Source of the DNA: Cellulomonas hominis
GTDB lineage: Bacteria > Actinomycetota > Actinomycetes > Actinomycetales > Cellulomonadaceae
Assembly: GCF_005239125.1 (NCBI RefSeq)
Contig: NZ_SZYE01000023.1
Coordinates: forward strand, 1-32,283
Direction: 5' to 3'
DNA length: 32,283 nucleotides
In this document: in pieces, positions 9,011 through 16,715 of the stretch
Numbering within the stretch: the stretch's first letter is position 1
Layout of the letters: each line of letters opens with the position of its first letter
Notes under the pieces: model-generated
The model's input: only the letters and a program-made list of their open reading frames with translations
What the model was told of the DNA's origin: nothing
Databases searched by the model: none
Translations under genes and position numbers: made by a program

Positions 9011-9047
9011 GGTCCGGCCCGGCACGCCGCGCGCGCCGGGCCGGACC
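9011..9047. terminator. Bidirectional terminator between convergent genes
   Basis: GGTCCGGCCCGGC at 9011-9023 pairs perfectly (13 bp) with 9035-9047 around an 11-nt loop. It lies in the 76-bp gap between the converging acyl-CoA ligase and Vms1-like genes and can serve both. Confidence 0.75.
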
Positions 9048-9064
9048 GTCCGCTCGTGCCGGCG

Positions 9065-10264
9065 TCAGACCACGTCGTGCAGCCGGCGCTGGTCGGCCGA
9101 CTGCGACGGCACCGCCTCGCTGGGCGTGGAGCCGTCCGTGTAGCGCAGCACCGCGCCGACGCCGTCGACCGCCTCGACCTGCCCGTCCCGCGCGATCGCG
9201 AGGCCGGCGTCCTGCGCGAGCGCGGCCCGCAGCAGCGCCACGTCGGCGGGCATCCTGCGCGCCCCGGTCACGCCGATCCCGGCCAGGTCGTCCTCGCTGG
9301 TGGCGATCTGGAGCGGGTCCGGGCCGACCCACAGCTGCCGGTCGCCGAGCGCGGAGCCCGGCAGGGTGACGTCCTCGTGCAGCACCAGCGCGCGGACCTG
9401 GCCGCGCTGCAGCACGGTCACCACGTCGTCCAGGGACGTCACCGCCGCTCCCCCGCGGCCGAGCTCCTCGCGGTACCGCGCGAGCGTCTCCTCGCGCCGG
9501 CGCTGCCGGAACGCCTCGAGCGCCTCCGCGACCCGCTGGTGGAACACGTCCTGCTTCACGCCGTCGGCGCGCGAGCCGCCCGGGACCTCGACGACCAGGT
9601 CCTTCGTGCGCGGGGCCACCGCGTGGCACAGCAGCGACACGGCGCGCACGTCGCCCGTGACCAGCACCACCTCGGGCTTCTTCTCCACCACCTGGCGGTC
9701 GAGCTCCGCCGCGACCGTCTCCGCGTTGCGCTCCCAGGAGTCCTCGGCGCGCATCTGCACCCGCCGGGCCTTCCAGCCGTCGCCGGTCTCCTTGACCTTG
9801 CGCAGCTCGTCGTGGCTGCCCTCGACGCTCTCCTTCTGCGCCGTGCGCAGGCCGGAGCCGTCCGACCAGGTGAGGTCCGCGCCCTGGCGGTCGACCTCGA
9901 CCAGCAGGAACCGGGTCGCCTGGTCCGCGGCGCGCACGGCCGGCAGCAGCACCGGCACGTCGCCGAGGTGCGCCGTCGACTGCGCGGGGGCCTCCTTGAG
10001 CACCCGGTCCACCACGACGCCCTCGGCGTCCGCGACGACCACGCGCCCGTGCGGGCCGGCCACGCCGGTGGGCCGGGTGACCCGCTCCTCGATGTCGTCG
10101 AGCACCGTCGCCGACGCCCCGGAGCGCTCGAGCTCCCTGCGCAGGGCCCGCCACCGCCCCGCGACCTCCTCGTCGCCCGACGCGTCGGCGCGGGTGGCGT
10201 CGAGATGGATCGTCACGAACGGTGCGGGACGTCCGAGCAGGGGCTTGAGCCAGTGCAGTTCCAC
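9065..10264 (-). CDS. Vms1/Ankzf1-family (bacterial eRF1-like) protein
   Basis: 399 residues, GTG start at 10264 with GGAGGT 5 nt before it. It resembles the actinobacterial eRF1-like proteins related to Rv2629, annotated as Vms1/Ankzf1 family peptidyl-tRNA hydrolases. Support: a middle region with GGxxxRR-like GDGWKARRVQMRAEDSWERNAE (residues about 160-180), a nucleotide/RNA-fold segment PEVVLVTGDVRAVSLL, and a C-terminal L7Ae-like segment GGAAVTSLDDVVTVLQRGQV. No GGQ tripeptide is visible, so peptide release of the eRF1 type is not demonstrated. Family role is thought to lie with stalled or hibernating ribosomes; the actual substrate is unknown. It stands alone downstream of chorismate mutase, close to the Clp genes, which fits a stress or quality-control job by inference. 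Confidence 0.75.
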   Translation of the reverse strand: MELHWLKPLLGRPAPFVTIHLDATRADASGDEEVAGRWRALRRELERSGASATVLDDIEERVTRPTGVAGPHGRVVVADAEGVVVDRVLKEAPAQSTAHLGDVPVLLPAVRAADQATRFLLVEVDRQGADLTWSDGSGLRTAQKESVEGSHDELRKVKETGDGWKARRVQMRAEDSWERNAETVAAELDRQVVEKKPEVVLVTGDVRAVSLLCHAVAPRTKDLVVEVPGGSRADGVKQDVFHQRVAEALEAFRQRRREETLARYREELGRGGAAVTSLDDVVTVLQRGQVRALVLHEDVTLPGSALGDRQLWVGPDPLQIATSEDDLAGIGVTGARRMPADVALLRAALAQDAGLAIARDGQVEAVDGVGAVLRYTDGSTPSEAVPSQSADQRRLHDVV

Positions 10265-10377
10265 GAGCGACCTCCGGGGGTCCGGTTGCGTGGGTCGTGC
10301 CGGCGCAGCGCTGTCCGGGCCGCACCGACCGACCGGTCCTGACCCCTCCCACCCTCTGACAGCCGGTCGCAGGACGC

Positions 10378-10393
10378 CACCCCGGCGGGGGTG
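10378..10393 (-). terminator. Possible weak terminator after chorismate mutase
   Basis: CACCCC-GGCG-GGGGTG, a 6-bp stem with a 4-nt loop in the 187-bp gap between the eRF1-like and chorismate mutase genes. No other strong hairpin is seen in that gap. Confidence 0.35.
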
Positions 10394-10451
10394 CGAGTTC
10401 GCGTACCGGTCGCCGCCGTCCCGGATGCCGGGCGCGCGCGGGGCGGGGCGG

Positions 10452-10802
10452 TCAGTCCGTGACCGGGTCGTCCGAGGCGGTCACGGGCGCGCGCTGCCCG
10501 TCCGGGCCCGCGGCGATCGCCTCGTGGTGCCGGATGACCTCCTCCACGATGAACGCGAGGAACTTCTCGGCGAACACCGGGTCCAGGTCCGCGGCGTGCG
10601 CCAGGTCCCGCAGCCGTGCGACCTGCTGCGCCTCGCGGCCCGGGTCCGACGCGGGCAGCCCCAGGCGGGCCTTGAGCACGCCGACCTGCTGGGTCGCCTT
10701 GAACCGCTCCGCGAGCAGGTGGATCAGGGCGGCGTCGATGTTGTCGATGCTGCCGCGCAGGCGCGCGAGCTCGGGCGGGGGTCCGGCGGGAGGAGTCGTC
10801 AC
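10452..10802 (-). CDS. Chorismate mutase (AroQ class)
   Basis: Converts chorismate to prephenate at the phenylalanine/tyrosine branch. 116 residues, almost all alpha-helical, with the AroQ pattern LRGSIDNIDAALIHLLAERF in helix 1 (start near residue 15), then VGVLKARLGLP, the DPGREAQQVARL segment and a C-terminal helix IVEEVIRHHE. A helix-1 arginine (LRGSIDNID), the loop basic residues (KARLGLP..D..RE) and a C-terminal helix glutamate/glutamine match the active-site plan. GTG start at 10802 has no ribosome site but a -10 7 nt upstream, so it is probably leaderless. It follows clpX by 31 bp and may be read both from its own promoter and from clpX. Confidence 0.88.
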   Translation of the reverse strand: MTTPPAGPPPELARLRGSIDNIDAALIHLLAERFKATQQVGVLKARLGLPASDPGREAQQVARLRDLAHAADLDPVFAEKFLAFIVEEVIRHHEAIAAGPDGQRAPVTASDDPVTD

Positions 10803-10809
10803 GCCCCCG

Positions 10810-10815
10810 ATCGTA
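10810..10815 (-). promoter_or_regulatory. Leaderless -10 of chorismate mutase
   Basis: TACGAT on the minus strand, 7 nt before the GTG, inside the 31-bp gap after clpX. Spacing equals that of the other leaderless genes in the window. Confidence 0.55.
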
Positions 10816-10833
10816 GGGGGCCCGGCGGTCCGC

Positions 10834-12120
10834 TCAGGCGCTCTTCTCGCGCGGCGTGCGCTTGGCGGGCGCCTGCCGCGGGACCAGGGTCGGGTTGACG
10901 TTCTCCAGCACCACGCCGCGGTTCACCACGACGCGCTCGACGTCGTCCCGGCTCGGCACCTCGAACATCACCTGCTGGAGGACCTCCTCCATGATCGCCC
11001 GCAGGCCGCGCGCGCCGGTGCCGCGCAGCAGCGCCTGGTCGGCGATGGCCTCGACGGCGTCCTCGGTGAACTCGAGCTCGACGCCGTCGATCTCGAACAT
11101 CCGCTGGTACTGCTTCACCAGGGCGTTGCGCGGCTCGGTGAGGATCCGCACCAGCGCCGACTGGTCGAGCGGCGACACCGTGGTGATGACGGGGACGCGG
11201 CCGATGAACTCGGGGATGAGCCCGAACTTCAGCAGGTCCTCCGGCATGACGTCGCCGTAGACGTCCTTGTCGTCCGCGCTGTGCAGCGGCGCGCCGAACC
11301 CGATGCCCTTGCGGCCGGAGCGGCTGGTGATGATCTCGTCCAGGCCGGCGAACGCGCCCGCCACGATGAACAGCACGTTCGTCGTGTCGATCTGGATGAA
11401 CTCCTGGTGCGGGTGCTTGCGCCCGCCCTGCGGGGGCACCGAGGCGGTCGTGCCCTCGATGATCTTCAGCAGCGCCTGCTGCACGCCCTCGCCGGACACG
11501 TCCCGCGTGATCGACGGGTTCTCGCTCTTGCGGGCGATCTTGTCGATCTCGTCGATGTAGATGATCCCGGTCTCGGCCTTCTTCACGTCGAAGTCGGCGG
11601 CCTGGATGAGCTTGAGCAGGATGTTCTCGACGTCCTCGCCGACGTAGCCCGCCTCGGTGAGGGCCGTGGCGTCCGCGATCGCGAACGGGACGTTGAGCAT
11701 CCGCGCGAGGGTCTGGGCGAGGTACGTCTTGCCGCAGCCGGTGGGGCCGATCAGCAGGATGTTCGACTTCGCGATCTCGACCGAGTCCTCGGCCTGCGCG
11801 GTGCCGACCGACGGGGTCGCCTCGCCCGCCTGGATGCGCTTGTAGTGGTTGTAGACGGCGACCGCGAGCGACCGCTTGGCGGGCTCCTGGCCGACGATGT
11901 ACTGCTCGAGGAACGCGAAGATCTCCTTCGGCTTGGGCAGCTCGACCATGCCGATCTCGGTGGCCTCCGCCCGCTCCTCCTCCATGATCTCGTTGCACAG
12001 CTCGATGCACTCGTCGCAGATGTAGACGCCCGGCCCCGCGATGAGCTTCTTGACCTGCTTCTGCGACTTCCCGCAGAACGAGCACTTGAGAAGGTCGGCG
12101 CCGTCCCCGATGCGAGCCAC
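10834..12120 (-). CDS. clpX: ATP-dependent Clp protease ATP-binding subunit ClpX
   Basis: AAA+ unfoldase that recognises and threads substrates into the ClpP1P2 chamber in the cytoplasm. 428 residues, GTG start. Features in order: N-terminal zinc finger with Cys13, Cys16, Cys35, Cys38 (CSFC...CDEC); Walker A GPTGCGKT (125-132); pore-1 loop GYVGED (158-163); Walker B IIYIDEID (186-193); the pore-2 RKH tripeptide in GGRKHPHQ; ClpP-docking IGF loop in KGIGFGAP; sensor region [10 protein letters not shown]; sensor 2 GARGLRA. Length is normal. An AGGGGA ribosome site precedes the start. It is separated from clpP2 by a very strong terminator, so it should have its own promoter in 12121-12247, where I find no clear -10. 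Confidence 0.97.
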   Translation of the reverse strand: MARIGDGADLLKCSFCGKSQKQVKKLIAGPGVYICDECIELCNEIMEEERAEATEIGMVELPKPKEIFAFLEQYIVGQEPAKRSLAVAVYNHYKRIQAGEATPSVGTAQAEDSVEIAKSNILLIGPTGCGKTYLAQTLARMLNVPFAIADATALTEAGYVGEDVENILLKLIQAADFDVKKAETGIIYIDEIDKIARKSENPSITRDVSGEGVQQALLKIIEGTTASVPPQGGRKHPHQEFIQIDTTNVLFIVAGAFAGLDEIITSRSGRKGIGFGAPLHSADDKDVYGDVMPEDLLKFGLIPEFIGRVPVITTVSPLDQSALVRILTEPRNALVKQYQRMFEIDGVELEFTEDAVEAIADQALLRGTGARGLRAIMEEVLQQVMFEVPSRDDVERVVVNRGVVLENVNPTLVPRQAPAKRTPREKSA

Positions 12121-12247
12121 GTGCGTCCCCTTCCCTCGGTGCGACCGGGCGGTCGCGAGTCACTGCGCTCTCGGGCGGACCGGCCACGGCCGGCCGCCCA
12201 TCGGTCCATTGCACACCACGTCGGGCCCGGTGTCAGCCCGCCACGCA

Positions 12248-12301
12248 CCGGGGGCCGGGCGTGTCGGCCGGGTTCCCCCGTCCGCCACGCCCGGCCCCCG
12301 G
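12248..12301 (-). terminator. Terminator after clpP1-clpP2
   Basis: 16-bp perfect stem (12248-12263 with 12286-12301) and a 22-nt GC-rich loop, starting 5 bp beyond the clpP2 stop. It separates clpP1P2 from clpX transcriptionally. Confidence 0.8.
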
Positions 12302-12306
12302 GCTCG

Positions 12307-13017
12307 TCACGGCTCGACGCGGGTCGCGATCGCGCCCTTGCGGCTCTCGAGCACCTGGTCGACGATCCCGTACTCGTGCGCCTGCGCGGCGGTGAGGATC
12401 TTGTCGCGCTCGATGTCCTGGCGGACCTTGTCCAGCGGCTGGCCGGTGTGGTGCGCGATGGTCTCCTCGAGCCACTCGCGCATCCGGATCAGCTCGTTGG
12501 CGTGGATCTCGATGTCCGACGCCTGGGCGTAGCCGCCGCCCTCCATCGCGGGCTGGTGGATCAGCACGCGGGCGTTCGGCAGCGCCAGGCGCTTGCCCGG
12601 GGTGCCGGCGGCCAGCAGGACCGCCGCGGCGGACGCCGCCTGGCCCAGGCACACCGTCTGGATCTGCGGCTTGATGTACTGCATCGTGTCGTAGATCGCG
12701 GTCAGCGCGGTGAACGAGCCACCGGGCGAGTTGATGTAGAGCGTGATGACGCCGTCGGGGTCGGTCGACTCCAGGACCAGCAGCTGGGCCATGATGTCGT
12801 CCGCGGAGGCGTCGTCCACCTGCACGCCGAGGAAGATGATCCGGTCCTCGAACAGCTTGGTGTACGGGTCCTGCCGCTTGTAGCCGTAGGCCGTGCGCTC
12901 CTCGAACTGGGGCAGCACGTAGCGGGACGACGGCGAGGTCGCGACGGACCCGGCGGTGCCGCCCCAGCCGCCGGCGAGGCGCCCGGCGCGGGCGATGAAC
13001 TGCGACTCGGTGCTCAC
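12307..13017 (-). CDS. clpP2: ATP-dependent Clp protease proteolytic subunit ClpP2
   Basis: Serine peptidase subunit of the mixed ClpP1P2 tetradecamer. 236 residues, GTG start with AAGGAG 5 nt upstream. Catalytic triad visible: Ser129 (GQAASAA), His154 (LIHQP) and Asp205 (IERDKILTA). The ~30-residue N-terminal extension before [12 protein letters not shown] suits actinobacterial ClpP2, which is processed and docks the ATPase. [22 protein letters not shown] is the family core. It lies 41 bp after clpP1 in the same operon. Confidence 0.95.
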   Translation of the reverse strand: MSTESQFIARAGRLAGGWGGTAGSVATSPSSRYVLPQFEERTAYGYKRQDPYTKLFEDRIIFLGVQVDDASADDIMAQLLVLESTDPDGVITLYINSPGGSFTALTAIYDTMQYIKPQIQTVCLGQAASAAAVLLAAGTPGKRLALPNARVLIHQPAMEGGGYAQASDIEIHANELIRMREWLEETIAHHTGQPLDKVRQDIERDKILTAAQAHEYGIVDQVLESRKGAIATRVEP

Positions 13018-13058
13018 GAGTTCTCCTTACGAGGTCTGTGGTGGATCGGCGGGGTCGG

Positions 13059-13679
13059 TCAGGCCGCGGTGCCGCCGCCGCCGGTGACGGCGCCGGCGTG
13101 GGTGACGACCTTGTCGACGAACCCGTACTCGAGGGCCTCGGGGGCGGTGAACCAGCGGTCGCGGTCCGAGTCCGCGGTGATCTGCTCGACCGACTTGCCG
13201 GTCTGCTCGGCGATCAGCTCGGCGAGCACCGTCTTCATGTGCAGGATCAGCTGGGCGTTGATGCGCACGTCGGTGGCCGTGCCGCCGATGCCGCCGGAGG
13301 GCTGGTGCATCATCACGCGGGCGTGCGGGGTCGCGTAGCGCTTGCCCTTGGCGCCCGAGGAGAGCAGGAACTGCCCCATCGACGCCGCCATGCCCATCGC
13401 CACGGTGGCGACGTCCGGCTGGATGTACTGCATGGTGTCGTAGATCGCCATGCCCGCGGTGATCGAGCCACCGGGCGAGTTGATGTACAGGAAGATGTCC
13501 TTGTCCGGGTCCTCCGCCGCGAGCAGCATCATCTGGGCGCAGATGGCGTTCGCGTTCTCGTCCCGGACCTCCGACCCCAGCCAGATGATCCGCTCCCTGA
13601 GGAGCCGGTTGTAGATGGAGTCGTTGAGGCCGAGTCCCCCGGACTCTGCCCGGGCGATGGCCGGCGTCTGGTCGTTCAC
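13059..13679 (-). CDS. clpP1: ATP-dependent Clp protease proteolytic subunit ClpP1
   Basis: Second peptidase subunit, 206 residues. The frame is open further upstream, but the GTG at 13679 ([13 protein letters not shown]) has GAGGGAG 5 nt before it and lies about 30 nt after the promoter, so it is the chosen start. Triad: Ser100 (GMAASMG), His125 (MMHQP), Asp174 (DRDRWF). The [21 protein letters not shown]-terminus matches actinobacterial ClpP1 with its short propeptide. First gene of clpP1-clpP2. ClpP1 and ClpP2 are both needed for an active mixed ring in this phylum. Confidence 0.95.
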   Translation of the reverse strand: MNDQTPAIARAESGGLGLNDSIYNRLLRERIIWLGSEVRDENANAICAQMMLLAAEDPDKDIFLYINSPGGSITAGMAIYDTMQYIQPDVATVAMGMAASMGQFLLSSGAKGKRYATPHARVMMHQPSGGIGGTATDVRINAQLILHMKTVLAELIAEQTGKSVEQITADSDRDRWFTAPEALEYGFVDKVVTHAGAVTGGGGTAA

Positions 13680-13716
13680 GAACGCTCCCTCGATCAGGAC
13701 TGGTTGCTTGTCAGCG

Positions 13717-13722
13717 ACCCTA
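13717..13722 (-). promoter_or_regulatory. -10 element of clpP1-clpP2
   Basis: TAGGGT on the minus strand, giving a transcript start near 13710 and about 30 nt of leader. It abuts a 22-bp dyad (AACGCC, 10 nt, GGCGTT; 13722-13743) that spans the spacer and could bind a further regulator. Confidence 0.55.
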
Positions 13723-13764
13723 ACGCCCGGCCCACCCGGCGTTCGTCCCGGTCGGCCCCCGTTT

Positions 13765-13775
13765 CGCTGTCGGCG
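13765..13775 (-). promoter_or_regulatory. ClgR-like activator box upstream of clpP1
   Basis: On the coding strand this reads CGCCGACAGCG followed by AA, a match to the actinobacterial ClgR core CGCYNANRGCG plus WW as I remember it. It lies about 45 bp upstream of the -10, a usual place for an activator. ClgR activates clpP1P2 in other actinobacteria. The regulator gene itself is not in the window. Confidence 0.5.
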
Positions 13776-13801
13776 CAGGGGGGTCGCCCGGGGCGGGAAC
13801 G

Positions 13802-13841
13802 CACGGGGGCCCCGCACCGGCGACGGTGCGGGGCCCCCGTG
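13802..13841 (-). terminator. Terminator after tig
   Basis: Perfect 17-bp stem (13802-13818 with 13825-13841) and a 6-nt loop, 16 bp beyond the tig stop. It insulates tig from the clpP1 promoter. Confidence 0.85.
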
Positions 13842-13857
13842 ACGCGGGTGCCGCGGG

Positions 13858-15252
13858 TCAGGCCTTGGCGTCCTCGGCGGGCGCCTCGGTCGTCGCCTCG
13901 GACGCGTCCTCGTCGCCCTCGGCGGCCGCGGTCACGGCCTCCTCCAGGGCGGACTGGGCCGCGTCCTCCTCGTCCGTGCCGATGTACTCCGACAGGTCGA
14001 CCGCCGCGCCGGCGCCGTCGACGACGGCCACCTGGCGCAGCGCCACCGCGAGCGCCTTGGAGCGCGCGACCTCGGCGACCATCGCGGGGATCTGGCCCTG
14101 CTGGTCGATCGTCTGGATGAAGGTGTTCGGGTCCATGCCGTACTGGCGGGACGCGCTCACCAGGTAGTCGACGAGCTCGCCCTGGCTGACCTTGACCTCG
14201 AGGTTCTCGGCCAGGGTGTCCAGGAGGATCTGGTTGCGCAGCGCGGTCTGCGCCTGCTCCGTCACCTCGGCGCGGTGCACGTCGTCCTCCAGGCGGCCCT
14301 CGGACTCGAGGTGGCGGTGCACCTCGGCCTCGACGGCGCCGGCCGGGACCGGGATCTCGAGCTGCTCGAGCAGCTGCTCCAGGAGCAGGTCGCGGGCCTG
14401 GACGGCCTGGTTCTGCGCCTTGATCTTGGTGGCCTGCTCGCGCAGGTCGGCCAGCAGCTCCTCCACCGTGTCGAACTCCGACGCCATCTGCGCGAAGTCG
14501 TCGTCGGCCTCGGGCAGCTCGCGCTCCTTGACGGAGGACGCGGTCACGGTGACCTCGGCCTGCTCGCCGGCGTGCTCGCCGCCGACCAGCGTGGTCGAGA
14601 ACGTCGTGGTCTCGCCGGCCGACAGGCCGGTCAGCGCCTCGTCCAGGCCCTCGAGCATGTTGCCCGAGCCGATCTGGTAGGACACGCCGGAGACGGTGTC
14701 GACCTCCTCGCCGTCGATCTTCGCGACCAGGTCGATCACCGCGAAGTCCTTGTCGGCGGCCGGGCGGTCGACGCCGACCAGGGTGCCGAACCGCTCGCGC
14801 AGGGTGTCCAGGCGGGCCTGCACGTCCTCGTCGGTGATCTCGGAGGCGTCCACGGTGACGGACAGGCCGTCGAGCGAGGGGATCTCGATCTCCGGGCGGA
14901 CCTCGACCTCGGCGGTGAACACCAGGTCGCCGTCGGTGTCGCCGGCCACGAGACCCGGGACCTTCGTGACGTCGACCTCGGGCTGGCCGAGCGGGCGCAG
15001 CTTGTTCTCGCGGACGGCCTCGGCGTAGAAGCCGGACAGGCCCTCGTTGACGGCGTGCTCCATGACCGCCGGGCGGCCGACGCGCTGGTCGATGATCCGC
15101 GGCGGGACCTTGCCCTTGCGGAAGCCGGGGATGTTCACCTGCTCCGCGATGTGGGCGTAGGCGTGATCGATGCTCGGCTTGAGCTCGTCGTACGGAACCT
15201 CGACGGTCAGCCTGACCTTGGTGGGCTCCAGGGTCTCGACGGCGCTCTTCAC
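13858..15252 (-). CDS. tig: Trigger factor (ribosome-bound chaperone and prolyl isomerase)
   Basis: Binds near the ribosomal exit tunnel and helps nascent chains fold. 464 residues from the GTG at 15252 ([26 protein letters not shown] upstream); the longer upstream frame is non-homologous. The ribosome-docking loop is present as [12 protein letters not shown] (signature G-F-R-x-G-x-x-P) near residue 44. The FKBP-like domain follows at about 150-240 ([13 protein letters not shown]...[20 protein letters not shown]), then the helical arms with [14 protein letters not shown]. The C-terminus is an acidic, Ala/Glu-rich tail of about 50 residues. The tig-clpP1-clpP2-clpX order is classical, but each unit here is separated by its own terminator. 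Confidence 0.96.
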   Translation of the reverse strand: MKSAVETLEPTKVRLTVEVPYDELKPSIDHAYAHIAEQVNIPGFRKGKVPPRIIDQRVGRPAVMEHAVNEGLSGFYAEAVRENKLRPLGQPEVDVTKVPGLVAGDTDGDLVFTAEVEVRPEIEIPSLDGLSVTVDASEITDEDVQARLDTLRERFGTLVGVDRPAADKDFAVIDLVAKIDGEEVDTVSGVSYQIGSGNMLEGLDEALTGLSAGETTTFSTTLVGGEHAGEQAEVTVTASSVKERELPEADDDFAQMASEFDTVEELLADLREQATKIKAQNQAVQARDLLLEQLLEQLEIPVPAGAVEAEVHRHLESEGRLEDDVHRAEVTEQAQTALRNQILLDTLAENLEVKVSQGELVDYLVSASRQYGMDPNTFIQTIDQQGQIPAMVAEVARSKALAVALRQVAVVDGAGAAVDLSEYIGTDEEDAAQSALEEAVTAAAEGDEDASEATTEAPAEDAKA

Positions 15253-15398
15253 TTCAGTGCTCTCCAACTGCTCGGATTCGTCTGCGCCGGGGGTCCGGCG
15301 TGGGCGCTGGGGCGGGCCGGTCGGGCGGTTCCCCGCTCTACCCCGAGGGGCGGCACGCTTCGGCGCGCGCGGGCATGGCTCGCCGCACCGGCCCACGA

Positions 15399-15404
15399 AG
15401 CCTA
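15399..15404 (-). promoter_or_regulatory. Possible -10 of tig
   Basis: TAGGCT on the minus strand in the 184-bp gap between tig and the DoxX-like gene. It would give a roughly 140-nt leader. No clear -35, so tentative. Confidence 0.3.
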
Positions 15405-15436
15405 CGCCACCGCGCCGTACCCCCGCCAAAGCGCCC

Positions 15437-15874
15437 TCAGCGCCGGCGGCGGCCCCGCCACGCCCGCCACGCGCCCGTCGACCACAGGGACCACGCGACC
15501 AGCCCGCCCTGGAACGGCAGCCGGGCGAGCCGCTTGGCGTCGGTGTCCAGCCCGAAGGCGTCGGTGTGCGTGAGGTACTGCGACACGTTGCCCGGGAAGA
15601 CCGCCACGAAGAACGCGGCCGCGACCCACCCGACCGCCGCGCGGTGCCGCGCCGGCGCCACCGCGAGCGCCGTGCCGAGCGCGATCTCCACGACCCCCGA
15701 GCCGAGGACGACCAGGTCCTCGTCCAGCGGCACCCACGGCGGCACCTGCGCCCGGAACTCCTCGCGCGCGAACGTCAGGTGGCTGGTGCCGGCGAACGCG
15801 AGCACCGCCCCGAGCCCGACCCGGCCCACCGTCCGCGCGACGTCGCCGCCCCGCCGCGCCTGCTGCTCCGCCAT
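15437..15874 (-). CDS. DoxX-family membrane protein
   Basis: 145 residues from the ATG at 15874 (MAEQQARRGGDVARTVGR), with GGAG 5 nt upstream. Four hydrophobic segments are visible: VGLGAVLAFAGTSHLT, LVVLGSGVVEIALGTALAV, AAVGWVAAAFFVAVFPGNV and QGGLVAWSLWSTGAW. The motifs FAGTSHLTFAREEF and VFPGNVSQYL are typical of short DoxX-like four-helix membrane proteins. Their function is poorly defined; some are linked to redox or oxidant stress. The gene is divergent from the transketolase pair, and a 28-bp palindrome covers its ribosome site and upstream region, implying specific regulation. Confidence 0.8.
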   Translation of the reverse strand: MAEQQARRGGDVARTVGRVGLGAVLAFAGTSHLTFAREEFRAQVPPWVPLDEDLVVLGSGVVEIALGTALAVAPARHRAAVGWVAAAFFVAVFPGNVSQYLTHTDAFGLDTDAKRLARLPFQGGLVAWSLWSTGAWRAWRGRRRR

Positions 15875-15881
15875 GTCCGCT

Positions 15882-15909
15882 CCTGGGTAGACGAGTTCGT
15901 CTACCCAGG
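15882..15909. promoter_or_regulatory. 28-bp palindrome (TetR-type operator or hairpin) at the DoxX gene
   Basis: Perfect inverted repeat CCTGGGTAGACGA-GT-TCGTCTACCCAGG. Its inner part TAGACGANNTCGTCTA has the look of TetR-family operators. It begins only 7 bp upstream of the DoxX-like start and overlaps the edge of its ribosome site, so it could act as operator or, in mRNA, fold over the ribosome site. Confidence 0.7.
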
Positions 15910-15990
15910 GAAGCACAGGTGCCGGGCGCTGACCACGCGGGCGGGGTCCGGCGTGGCGGGGCGCGGCGTGACGCGGCCCCCGGCGGGGTG

Positions 15991-16021
15991 TTGACCTCAA
16001 CAGCGGTTCAGGACCCAGCGT
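15991..16021 (+). promoter_or_regulatory. MerR-type promoter/operator of the transketolase pair
   Basis: -35 TTGACC (15991-15996), exactly 19 bp, then -10-like CAGCGT (16016-16021). The overlong spacer holds an imperfect dyad ACCTCAAC, 4 nt, GTTCAGGA (6 of 8 pairs), with the ACCTCAA core common to MerR/SoxR-type operators. The start ATG is 7 nt after the -10, so the transcript would be leaderless. No MerR gene is in the window. Confidence 0.6.
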
Positions 16022-16028
16022 GGAGCCC

Positions 16029-16715
16029 ATGACCACGTCACCACCGCTGACCAGCCGCCTGCCCGACACGCTCCTGCGCCACCTCGCCCGGGTCACCGGG
16101 GACGACAAGCACGACCCGGCCGCCCGTTCCACGCTCGACGTCCTGTGGGTGCTCCACGAGCACGTCCTGCAGCTCGCGCCGTGGGAGTCGCGCGACCGCT
16201 TCCTGCTCTCGAAGGGCCACGGGCCGGCCTCCTACTACGCCGTGCTGGCGACCCAGGGCCTCATCCCGGAGTCGTGGCTCGACGACCTCGCGGGCTTCGG
16301 CTCGCCGCTCGGCCACCACCCCGACCGCCTGCTGATCCCCCCGGTCGAGATCTCGTCCGGCTCGCTGGGGCACGGGCTGCCGATCGCGGTCGGCCTGGCC
16401 CGTGGCCTCGAGGTCGCCCGGGCGACGGGCCGGGTCTTCGTGCTGCTCGGCGACGCCGAGCTGGACGAGGGCAGCAACCACGAGGCGATCGCCGTCGCGG
16501 GCCGGTGGTCCCTCGGGAACCTCCACGCCATCGTGGTCGACAACGACTCCGCCTCGCTGGGGTGGCCCGGGGGGATCGGCGCGCGGTTCACCGGGGAGGG
16601 GTGGACCAGCACCGACGTCGCGGGCAGCGACCACGACGCGATCCGCCGGTCGCTGTCCGCCGCGGGCGACCGGCCCCACGTGACGGTCGTCCGCACCGAG
16701 CGGAAGGGGTCCTGA
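16029..16715 (+). CDS. Transketolase-like protein, N-terminal (TPP pyrophosphate-binding) subunit
   Basis: 228 residues from the ATG at 16029; a GTG at 16020 in frame is rejected because it would overlap the -10. With the next gene it makes a split transketolase, a thiamine-diphosphate enzyme that moves two-carbon ketol units. Visible: DRFLLSKGHGPASYYAVLA near residue 60, ISSGSLGHGLPIAVGLA near 105, and the TPP/metal motif GDAELDEGSNHEA followed by IVVDND. The third position of the usual GDGE is Ala here, which is seen in split forms. The chain is shorter than the usual 270-280 residues. It shares one base with the next gene (TGATG). Physiological substrate unknown. Confidence 0.85.
   Translation: MTTSPPLTSRLPDTLLRHLARVTGDDKHDPAARSTLDVLWVLHEHVLQLAPWESRDRFLLSKGHGPASYYAVLATQGLIPESWLDDLAGFGSPLGHHPDRLLIPPVEISSGSLGHGLPIAVGLARGLEVARATGRVFVLLGDAELDEGSNHEAIAVAGRWSLGNLHAIVVDNDSASLGWPGGIGARFTGEGWTSTDVAGSDHDAIRRSLSAAGDRPHVTVVRTERKGS

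Noticed and set aside
13680-13817. N-terminally extended ClpP1
   Set aside because: The extension crosses the promoter and part of the tig terminator and has no homology; the GTG at 13679 has a good ribosome site.
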